Positions 1 through 5,460 of a DNA stretch of 6,186 nt are shown piece after piece. Both the position numbers and the translations under genes were made by a program. Source of the stretch: Legionellaceae bacterium. Lineage in GTDB: Bacteria; Pseudomonadota; Gammaproteobacteria; Legionellales; Legionellaceae. The stretch is taken from NCBI GenBank assembly GCA_023266075.1, contig JAHFRX010000091.1, positions 1 to 6,186 of the forward strand. Direction: 5' to 3'. The notes under the pieces were generated by a model, which was given only the letters and a program-made list of their open reading frames with translations, did not search any database and was not told the origin of the DNA. The stretch's first letter is position 1. Every line of letters starts with the position of its first letter.

Positions 1-305
1 CCCCAACGCTCGGCTGTTGAAGACAACGGTCGAATGCCAGCATCCAAAAACGCTTCTGATGCTGCATCTAGTGCAAACTGTGTGAAAGGTGTTGTAAAAC
101 GTAAAAATTTCCCTTTGTAAGAAAACGTGGATGTGTAAGGCTTCACTTCGGCTGCAATCGTCGTTGGAAATGCACTTGCATCAAAATGTTGAATCTGGTC
201 AATACCCGAGTGACCCGCTAATAAACGCTGCCACGTCGTATCTTTACCAGCACCAAGTGGTGATACAATTCCAATACCAGTTACGGCAATACGCTGCTTA
301 TTCAT
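1..305 (-). CDS. Beta-ketoacyl-ACP synthase (FabF/KAS II-like), N-terminal part only
   Basis: Partial gene: 101 codons and two bases are visible before it runs off at base 1. Ketoacyl-ACP synthases of this family condense malonyl-ACP with an acyl-ACP to extend the chain by two carbons. The visible part begins with the typical first strand and loop, RIAVTGIGIVSPLG (residues 5-18), followed by the GxSGI motif (31-35). A FabF-like segment follows, with FTQFALDAASEAFLDAG near 74-90. The catalytic Cys-His-His residues lie outside the window, so activity cannot be judged. It is the last visible gene of a minus-strand operon. The upstream dehydratase stop TGA (310-308) overlaps a possible ATG at 308-306, and the next in-frame ATG is at 305-303. 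I chose 305, but 308 would add only one Met. A GTGAAG sequence upstream may act as a weak ribosome site. Family assignment is firm; whether it is housekeeping or secondary is inference from the neighbours. Confidence 0.9.
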   Translation of the reverse strand, partial: MNKQRIAVTGIGIVSPLGAGKDTTWQRLLAGHSGIDQIQHFDASAFPTTIAAEVKPYTSTFSYKGKFLRFTTPFTQFALDAASEAFLDAGIRPLSSTAERW

Positions 306-307
306 CA

Positions 308-1210
308 TCAATCTATCTTCACCATTGTTATTTCAAGCATGCCAATACGCTTTCCAGACACATCGCATCGACAAGCAAACACCAACTTCTCGTCAGTTTG
401 ATTTTTTAATGTCATTGTTCCCGTAATAATATCGCCAGATGCAATAAAATCACTCATTTTCACGCGCCGCACTTTACGACAAACAAAATGCCCTGATAAT
501 CCTTCTCGCTGAATAAAAATCTGTCCTAAATTCAAAAAGTTCTCTAAAAGCACGGTCATGGGAAGCACGGGTTTATGAGGAAAATGGTCAGGAAAATAAG
601 GCGCTGCACGTGTTACATGTTTCACCGCGACTATCTGATGCGAAGGCTCATACGCAACAACACTGTCAAAACACATCCGTGCAACATGCGTTGTTGGTGC
701 TTGCTCACAAATCCACTGCTCTTTATCGAACACTACATTTTCAAGAGGCTCTCGATACGTGGGTAAGTAAGGACGGTTAATTTCATTAAATTGTCTTCGG
801 ACAACAGCGATATCAATAAAATCATCCATCGGCAACAGTGGTCCTAGCGCTCCCTCGAGGCAAAACGCCAACTCCCCGCAAATGCGCACTTCACCATGAT
901 ACTGAACCACGGCACTATCAAGCGTATCAATTTCTGTCTCTATGACCATCGTTTCGCCAATATACGCAGAACGATAGAAGGCTGCACATCCTGCAATACC
1001 CGCCACAGGACGCAAACGAAAATCATGCTTCATCATGACATGCCAAGCCGCAAGCTGCCCGATGGTTTCACCTATCATAGAAGGGATAAAGCACCACTTA
1101 CCATCTTTATCCTGGCAAAGATAGTAATCATCACGCGTGACATGTTTTATCCCGCGAGCGATCATATTTTGTGAAAGATCAGTGATCCTATCAACAAACA
1201 AAAATCGCAT
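308..1210 (-). CDS. Double-hotdog 3-hydroxyacyl-ACP dehydratase (tandem FabZ-like)
   Basis: The 300-residue protein is about twice the length of FabZ and reads as two hotdog domains in tandem. The first (about 1-135) opens with the FabZ-like FLFVDRI and has a central-helix motif with Glu48 (SMIGETIGQ). The second (about 175-300) has RMCFDSV, then IVAVKHVT, then PYFPDHFPHKPVLPMTVLLE, which contains the FabZ catalytic His (His209) and Glu (Glu223). The His-Phe-Pro element is missing from the first repeat, where a KDGKWCFIP stretch sits instead. In FabZ dimers the His of one subunit works with the Glu of the partner. By that logic only one composite site, His209 plus Glu48, should remain; this is inference. 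The expected reaction is dehydration of 3-hydroxyacyl-ACP to trans-2-enoyl-ACP in the cytoplasm. Its ATG shares one base with the stop of the ACP gene (TAATG), and only a distant AGGA (1226-1223) precedes it, so translation is probably coupled. A bifunctional dehydratase/isomerase cannot be excluded. Confidence 0.82.
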   Translation of the reverse strand: MRFLFVDRITDLSQNMIARGIKHVTRDDYYLCQDKDGKWCFIPSMIGETIGQLAAWHVMMKHDFRLRPVAGIAGCAAFYRSAYIGETMVIETEIDTLDSAVVQYHGEVRICGELAFCLEGALGPLLPMDDFIDIAVVRRQFNEINRPYLPTYREPLENVVFDKEQWICEQAPTTHVARMCFDSVVAYEPSHQIVAVKHVTRAAPYFPDHFPHKPVLPMTVLLENFLNLGQIFIQREGLSGHFVCRKVRRVKMSDFIASGDIITGTMTLKNQTDEKLVFACRCDVSGKRIGMLEITMVKID

Positions 1211-1629
1211 TATGCTGTGATTTCCTGCGCTGATTTTTCATTGATGGCCAAACTCACTAATTTACAGAATGTTTCCACTGTAAATAACCATGGAATTTCA
1301 TTCACTTTCATATTATCTTTAAACTCTGACGCCGGAATCTCACTCAAATATCGCTTCAGTGACGATAAACCAGCGGGTGTTATCACACCACTTTTCTCAA
1401 ATTCATGCTCACTTAATTCACCACGTGCATTTTTTTCAAGCTGTCCTCGTGGAATTTTCACACTAAACTCTTTTTCGAGTTGAAAAACCAAGTCTAAAAA
1501 GTCAATCGATTCAGCACCTAAATCTGAAATGAGTCGACTCGTAAGCTTTATCTCATCTTCATCGATGACCAGCACATCAGCTATTATTTCACGCACTTTG
1601 GGGTAAATCTGATCTATATTCATCATCAT
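1210..1629 (-). CDS. Long acyl carrier protein (phosphopantetheine-binding, 139 aa)
   Basis: The N-terminal part is a clear acyl carrier protein: IYPKVREIIADVL (helix I), then DLGAESIDFLDLVFQLEKEF, in which Ser41 of the D-L-G-A-E-S motif is the expected 4'-phosphopantetheine attachment site. Ordinary bacterial AcpP is about 78 residues. This one is 139 because of an insertion of roughly 50 residues (about 60-110) ahead of a helix-IV-like end, PWLFTVETFCKLVSL (113-127). It presumably carries growing acyl chains between the ketosynthase, dehydratase and enoyl reductase of the same operon. Three ATGs occur in a row (1629, 1626, 1623) after AGAGGAAG. The second or third has better spacing to the GAGG core (6 or 9 bases) than the first (3 bases), so the true protein may be 137-138 residues. 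It starts 54 bases downstream of the fabL stop and overlaps the dehydratase start by one base. It is a dedicated carrier rather than the housekeeping AcpP, judging from length and location. Confidence 0.88.
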   Translation of the reverse strand: MMMNIDQIYPKVREIIADVLVIDEDEIKLTSRLISDLGAESIDFLDLVFQLEKEFSVKIPRGQLEKNARGELSEHEFEKSGVITPAGLSSLKRYLSEIPASEFKDNMKVNEIPWLFTVETFCKLVSLAINEKSAQEITA

Positions 1630-1631
1630 CT

Positions 1632-1637
1632 TCCTCT
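1632..1637 (-). promoter_or_regulatory. Ribosome binding site of the ACP gene
   Basis: AGAGGA on the minus strand precedes three consecutive in-frame ATG codons. The GAGG core ends 3, 6 and 9 bases before the first, second and third ATG, which favours initiation at the second or third. Confidence 0.6.
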
Positions 1638-1683
1638 AAAACACCACACCGTACAAAATGGTTGGAAGTATATCATAAATTTT

Positions 1684-2442
1684 TTATCCCATCACTGCAT
1701 ATCCATCATCTACAAAAATAGTTTGACCAATGATTCTTGCTGCTTCCGGTAAACATAAAAGATAAATCGCATTAGCAACATCTTCCGGTAATAAAGGCTT
1801 TCCAGACAGTGAATGCGATTGATATTCTTCCAGAAGATGCTCACGGTTTGGAAAGTGCTTTAAGGCATCCGTATCAACAACACCTGCCGACACAGTATTT
1901 GCCGTAATGCCAAAAGGCGCAAGCTCAAGACTCAGCGAACGCACTAATGCTTCGAGTGCCGCTTTGGAAGCACCAATAAACGCATAGTTCGGTACTGCTC
2001 GGTGCGCACCCAAGCTTGACAAAGCAATAACACGCCCCCCTGAAGACATCAACCCTCGTCCTTTTGAGACCAAGTGATTTAATGCTAAGGCATTCGTTTC
2101 CATACACCAACGCCAATGTTTTGTCGTCATTTCAAGCGCCGGTCGCAATACACCACTTGCCGCATTGCTGATTAAAATATCTAATGATGAAAACGATTGA
2201 GAAAAAAGATTAAATAACGCCTCGACCGAATGTTGATCAGCGACATTTGCTTGAATCGCTACTGCTTTTCGGTTGAGTGACTGAATTTCATCAACTAATT
2301 GATTCGCTTCATCGGAGCTATTGTAATATGCGATTGCGATATCAGCACCGCATCGCGCTAATTTTAAGGCCGTTGCGCGGCCAATTCCACGTGCTCCGCC
2401 AGTAATCAGGGCCACTTTATGTTGTAGTGTTTGTTGTGACAT
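1684..2442 (-). CDS. fabL: Enoyl-ACP reductase III (FabL-type short-chain dehydrogenase)
   Basis: A 252-residue SDR enzyme expected to reduce trans-2-enoyl-ACP with NADPH, the last step of a chain-elongation cycle. The Rossmann glycine motif TGGARGIG is at 14-21. From memory, segments such as NAASGVLRP (93-101) and DTDALKHFPNRE (190-201) match Bacillus subtilis FabL almost exactly. The catalytic pair is Tyr153 and Lys160, a Tyr-x6-Lys spacing as in enoyl reductases. Ketoreductases of this fold use Tyr-x3-Lys, and here that position is Ile. This is the best evidence that the enzyme is an enoyl reductase, not FabG. An in-frame ATG at 2484 would add 14 residues, but I chose 2442: AAGGAG sits six bases before it, the length then matches FabL (about 250), and the longer form would start inside a candidate promoter. 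It is the first gene of the operon with ACP, dehydratase and ketosynthase. FabL is classically insensitive to triclosan; whether that holds here is unknown. Confidence 0.88.
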   Translation of the reverse strand: MSQQTLQHKVALITGGARGIGRATALKLARCGADIAIAYYNSSDEANQLVDEIQSLNRKAVAIQANVADQHSVEALFNLFSQSFSSLDILISNAASGVLRPALEMTTKHWRWCMETNALALNHLVSKGRGLMSSGGRVIALSSLGAHRAVPNYAFIGASKAALEALVRSLSLELAPFGITANTVSAGVVDTDALKHFPNREHLLEEYQSHSLSGKPLLPEDVANAIYLLCLPEAARIIGQTIFVDDGYAVMG

Positions 2443-2448
2443 TGCGCT

Positions 2449-2454
2449 CTCCTT
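2449..2454 (-). promoter_or_regulatory. Strong ribosome binding site deciding the fabL start
   Basis: AAGGAG on the minus strand lies six bases before the ATG at 2442-2440. It decides the start in favour of the 252-residue form over the longer reading frame that opens at 2484. Confidence 0.75.
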
Positions 2455-2467
2455 CAAGATCCGTAAA

Positions 2468-2494
2468 CTTACATGGATTGGCATTATCTGTCAA
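2468..2494 (-). promoter_or_regulatory. Candidate sigma-70 promoter for the fabL operon
   Basis: A perfect TTGACA -35 box lies at 2494-2489 on the minus strand. The -10 is weaker: TGTAAG (2473-2468) at 15-base spacing, or TAAGTT (2471-2466) at 17. Transcripts would start about 15-25 bases upstream of the fabL ATG, leaving room for the AAGGAG site. The -35 is a strong match, the -10 only fair. Confidence 0.45.
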
Positions 2495-2506
2495 TTGCAG
2501 TAGTAT
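2478..2506 (+). promoter_or_regulatory. Candidate sigma-70 promoter for the yajR-like transporter
   Basis: TTGGCA (2478-2483, five of six to consensus) and TAGTAT (2501-2506, four of six) are separated by exactly 17 bases, ahead of the ATG at 2533. A transcript from here would have a leader of about 20 bases. It interlocks with the opposing fabL promoter candidate, so the two may compete for polymerase. Confidence 0.4.
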
Positions 2507-2532
2507 CTCCGTTTTTACACGCCTAAAACACC

Positions 2533-3711
2533 ATGAATAACTCATTATTTAAAACCGTCATACCCATTGCTAGTATCTTCTCATTTCGGATGCTTGGATT
2601 ATTCATGCTGATCCCTGTGTTCACTTTGTATGCAAATGAACTCACAGATGCCACACCAGAGCTCATCGGAATAGCACTCGGTGGCTACGGCCTTAGCCAG
2701 GGCTTACTACAAATTCCATTTGGCTTATTGTCAGACAAATTTGGCCGAAAACCGATGATCGCGATAGGCCTTTTATTATTTGGCTTAGGAAGCATTTTAG
2801 GTGCTTTTACGCATCATATTTATGGCATGATTGCAGCGAGAATACTTCAAGGCATGGGGGCTATTGGTAGTGTCTTGATTGCTTTGCTTGCTGACATCAC
2901 CACCGAAAAAGAGAGATCAATGGCGATGGCTGTCATCGGTATGACCATTGGCCTCTCTTTCATGCTGGCCTTTATCATCAGTCCCTTGCTCGCGAGTCAT
3001 TTTGGTTTAAGTAGTATATTTGATGTCAGTTTCATTTTAGTGATTGTTGCATTCATCGTGCTGTACACCCTCATTCCCACACCACAACCCATCATCACTG
3101 TTACTCAAACATCATTATTGATATGTTTTAAAAACATTCTCACTGATCCTCAATTACTATTTTTAAATTTCAGTATCTTTTGTCAGCATTGTTTACTCAC
3201 CGCACTTTTCTTTTATCTGCCATTACAACTCACACCCCTTTTGAGCGCACAACACATTGAAAATTCTTGGTGTTTTTATTTGCCCATTCTTGTATTATCA
3301 TTCATCTTTATGCTTCCCATCTTGCGCTATACAGAGAAACGGCAACAAACCAACATCGCGATCATCTTCAGTATTTGCATCATCATCGTAACGCAATTTT
3401 TCTTATATTCGGATTCACTCATCAAGATTTCAATCAGCTTACTGAGTTACTTTATGGCCTTTAATTTTCTTGAGGCGCAATTGCCTTCCGTAATATCTCG
3501 CTGTGCGCCCGCTAACAACAAAGGGGCCGCGATGGGTGTTTATTCAAGTTGTCAATTTGTCGGTATCTTTGCCGGGGGATGTTTTGCGGGAGTTACTTTT
3601 CAACGGTTTGGTGCGACTGGCATTTTCGCAACAACACTAGGAATAGCCGTTATTTGGCTACTCCTAGCACTCATCTTATACCGAGCTCACGCTGAGCGTA
3701 GGTGTTATTAA
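2533..3711 (+). CDS. yajR: MFS transporter, YajR-type, without C-terminal YAM domain
   Basis: A 392-residue, very hydrophobic inner-membrane protein with about 12 predicted transmembrane segments. It resembles E. coli YajR along its length: FSFRMLGLFMLIPV in the first helix (16-29), IPFGLLSDKFGRKP (61-74) containing MFS motif A (Asp68, Arg72), RILQGMGAIG (103-112, motif B with Arg103), and NFLEAQLPSVIS (311-322) followed by KGAAMGVYSSCQFVG. MFS proteins of this type are proton-driven exporters; the YajR substrate is not established, so none is named here. E. coli YajR is about 454 residues and ends in a cytoplasmic ferredoxin-like YAM domain. This protein ends just after the last helix with AHAERRCY, so that domain is missing. 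No good Shine-Dalgarno sequence precedes the ATG. It diverges from fabL across 90 bases and its stop overlaps the convergent prepilin gene by four bases. Export of a product of the lipid operon is possible but unproven. Confidence 0.88.
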   Translation: MNNSLFKTVIPIASIFSFRMLGLFMLIPVFTLYANELTDATPELIGIALGGYGLSQGLLQIPFGLLSDKFGRKPMIAIGLLLFGLGSILGAFTHHIYGMIAARILQGMGAIGSVLIALLADITTEKERSMAMAVIGMTIGLSFMLAFIISPLLASHFGLSSIFDVSFILVIVAFIVLYTLIPTPQPIITVTQTSLLICFKNILTDPQLLFLNFSIFCQHCLLTALFFYLPLQLTPLLSAQHIENSWCFYLPILVLSFIFMLPILRYTEKRQQTNIAIIFSICIIIVTQFFLYSDSLIKISISLLSYFMAFNFLEAQLPSVISRCAPANNKGAAMGVYSSCQFVGIFAGGCFAGVTFQRFGATGIFATTLGIAVIWLLLALILYRAHAERRCY

Positions 3712-4145
3712 TTAGCTGCACCTGTGACGACATAAGCTTTGGTATAGGTTACACCACCTTTACTATACTGTAACGTACAACTGGCTTCCAAACCATTTGT
3801 AGCTGCAGCGGTATCAGCTGCTAGGTTATATTGACCCGCTACCGCGGCCCCCGCTGCAGCAAGCGTAACTGCTGGTGTAACTGCCGCAGCAACGTCAGAG
3901 CATTTGGCAACTTGAATACATTTATTGGCCGTGACAACTTGATCGACAGCCGCACAACCAGCATAGTTAATGGCGCTAGCACTTCCCAAGGAACCTGCAA
4001 CACCATCAACCGCTGATTGGGCCGCGTTACCTTGTAAATCAATAAATCGAGGAATTGCAACTGCTGCCAAAATACCCAAAATGACGATGACCATGACGAG
4101 CTCGATCAAAGTAAAACCTTTTTGATTGCGTAGATAAGTATCCAT
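3708..4145 (-). CDS. Type IV prepilin (MSHA-like major pilin candidate)
   Basis: A 145-residue prepilin. The short leader MDTYLRNQKG is followed by FTLIELVMVIVILGILAAVAIP, so the prepilin peptidase should cut after Gly10 and methylate Phe11, with the conserved Glu at mature position 5 (Glu15). Residues 11-31 form the hydrophobic assembly helix. PRFIDLQGNAAQSAVDGVAG then resembles MSHA pilins (PKFxxLQxxA). The globular part is rich in Ala and Val (85-115) and has four cysteines (64, 76, 82, 123), enough for two disulfides after export. AAGGGG lies six bases before the ATG, a good ribosome site. It lies 82 bases downstream of the platform-protein gene and shares four bases with the transporter's stop. 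It is not GspG: it lacks the GspG sequence after the helix. It could be a major or a minor pilin; the placement and strong ribosome site favour the former. The symbol mshA is tempting but not certain. Confidence 0.85.
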   Translation of the reverse strand: MDTYLRNQKGFTLIELVMVIVILGILAAVAIPRFIDLQGNAAQSAVDGVAGSLGSASAINYAGCAAVDQVVTANKCIQVAKCSDVAAAVTPAVTLAAAGAAVAGQYNLAADTAAATNGLEASCTLQYSKGGVTYTKAYVVTGAAN

Positions 4146-4151
4146 ATCCCA

Positions 4152-4157
4152 CCCCTT
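4152..4157 (-). promoter_or_regulatory. Ribosome binding site of the prepilin gene
   Basis: AAGGGG on the minus strand, five of six to consensus, with six bases to the ATG at 4145-4143. It suggests efficient independent translation, as expected for a pilin. Confidence 0.6.
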
Positions 4158-4165
4158 ATTTCAAG

Positions 4166-4175
4166 ACGTTAACGT
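4166..4175. repeat. Perfect 10-base palindrome in the prepilin leader
   Basis: ACGTTAACGT reads the same on both strands and lies between the prepilin ribosome site and a TATACT hexamer (4197-4192, minus strand) that could be a -10 box. No convincing -35 partner is seen at 16-18 bases. It could be an operator half-site pair or chance. Confidence 0.3.
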
Positions 4176-4227
4176 GTACATCTCCATTTTCAGTATAGAT
4201 CATTATTGAACTATCCGGAATATCATT

Positions 4228-5460
4228 CTATTTGAATTCGCTGGCCATATTCCACATGGGTAAAAAAACACCCAATGCCAAAAGTAAAACAATGGCACCG
4301 ACGATTAAGAGTAAAATGGGTTCAATTGACTCACTTAAATGAGTCAGATCATACACGAGCTCTCGTTGATAAAACTCAGCCACCTCTTCTAGTAATGTAT
4401 CAATATTGCCAGACTCCTCACCCAATGAAATCATTTGAACCATCAGCGGAGGAAAAAGCTGTGTTTGTGAAATAGCCCCTGCAATCGTATTTCCACGTGC
4501 AACTAATTCTGACGTCATCTGAATTTTTTGAGCAAAATAAGCATCATCCGTTGACGATCCAACCAGATCGATGCCTTCAACGGCCGTCAAGCCTGCCCGT
4601 AATACCATTGCCAATAGTTTTGAAAAACGCGCTAATGTGATTCGATGCACAATCCAGCCCATCACCGGTATTTTAAGTTTGAATTTTGCCCATTGAACTT
4701 TGCCTTGAGTGGTTTTCACCCAATAGCGGAATACATGTATAATAAGAAACACACTACCCAAGACAATATACCAATAATTCAAAATAAATTCAGAGGTCGC
4801 CATTAAAATACGTGTTGGCAAAGGCAATGTTCCCTGAAAACTCTGAAATAACTGTGAAAAAGCAGGGATTACAAATGTATTAATAATTAGCAATGCAATT
4901 AAAACAGAAGTAATCACTATTTTAGGATAACGGAATGCTGACTTTATCTTCTTCTTTGTGTCTATTTCAAGCTCAACATATTCTGCTAAATAAAGAAAAA
5001 CTCTATCCAACTGACCGCTGGTTTCACCCACTTTTACTAAATTGACAAAGAAATCAGAGAATATTTTAGGGCATTTACTCATGCCAATTGATAACGTCCG
5101 TCCCTGATTTAAAGTCATCAAGACCTCGTTTAAAGCGGCAACTAACTGCTTATTACGTGTTGTTTCACTGAGTCTTGTTATGGTGGTAATCAGTGGAATC
5201 CCTGCTTTTAACAGCGTATACATTTGCCGACAAAACATCTGTAATTCTTTATGCGGCACTTTTTTTTCAAAAAAAGCAGAAAAGGGGGAGGGGACCTGCT
5301 TTGTTTTTTGTACAGGAAATACAAGATGAATTTCGAGTGGGATGAGACGTTCCGATTGTAATTGATCAGCCAAAAATTCTGCAGAGCTCGCGTCCCGTTG
5401 GCCGATTATTTTTGCTCCCGTTTTATCCCGCGCAATATAATGAAACTCTGGCATAGCCAT
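4228..5460 (-). CDS. mshG: Type IV pilus inner-membrane platform protein (GspF/PilC family, MshG-like)
   Basis: A 410-residue integral membrane protein, the normal size for the family. It forms the platform on which the pilus ATPase acts to add or remove pilins. Two T2SSF repeats are visible: about 70-195 (ELQMFCRQMYTLLKAGIPL, then VGETSGQLDRV at 144-154) and about 272-398 (ARFSKLLAMVLRAGLT, then LGEESGNIDTLLEEV at 346-360). Membrane segments are near 181-201, 224-245 and 380-403. The N-terminal FHYIARDKTGAKIIGQ is the usual cytoplasmic start of the family. The end ALGVFLPMWNM resembles MshG more than PilC or GspF, by memory. The ATG follows the ATPase stop with no spacer (TAGATG); an in-frame ATG two codons on (5454) is a plausible alternative start. 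Codons 63-67 consist of runs of T and A, discussed as a possible slippage site. The family assignment is firm; MSHA rather than another type IV system is likely but not proven. Confidence 0.88.
   Translation of the reverse strand: MAMPEFHYIARDKTGAKIIGQRDASSAEFLADQLQSERLIPLEIHLVFPVQKTKQVPSPFSAFFEKKVPHKELQMFCRQMYTLLKAGIPLITTITRLSETTRNKQLVAALNEVLMTLNQGRTLSIGMSKCPKIFSDFFVNLVKVGETSGQLDRVFLYLAEYVELEIDTKKKIKSAFRYPKIVITSVLIALLIINTFVIPAFSQLFQSFQGTLPLPTRILMATSEFILNYWYIVLGSVFLIIHVFRYWVKTTQGKVQWAKFKLKIPVMGWIVHRITLARFSKLLAMVLRAGLTAVEGIDLVGSSTDDAYFAQKIQMTSELVARGNTIAGAISQTQLFPPLMVQMISLGEESGNIDTLLEEVAEFYQRELVYDLTHLSESIEPILLLIVGAIVLLLALGVFLPMWNMASEFK

Noticed and set aside
131..409. Plus-strand open frame of 92 codons across the ketosynthase/dehydratase junction
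   Set aside because: It is antisense to two clearly recognisable proteins, has no ribosome site, and its translation shows no recognisable domain.
896..1174. Plus-strand open frame of 92 codons inside the dehydratase gene
   Set aside because: It lies antisense within a gene with well-conserved FabZ-like motifs; it is a shadow of that coding frame.
1630..1683. Possible internal promoter between fabL and the ACP gene (TATGAT and TATACT on the minus strand)
   Set aside because: Both resemble -10 boxes, but no acceptable -35 lies 16-18 bases upstream. An AT-rich spacer explains them.
2443..2484. A 14-residue N-terminal extension of the FabL reading frame starting at 2484
   Set aside because: It has no ribosome site, overlaps the candidate promoter, and makes the protein longer than FabL relatives. 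The ATG at 2442 has AAGGAG at ideal spacing.
3685..3697. Hairpin GCTCA-CGC-TGAGC near the transporter's end, considered as a terminator
   Set aside because: The stem has only five pairs and no run of T follows on either strand, so it does not fit an intrinsic terminator.
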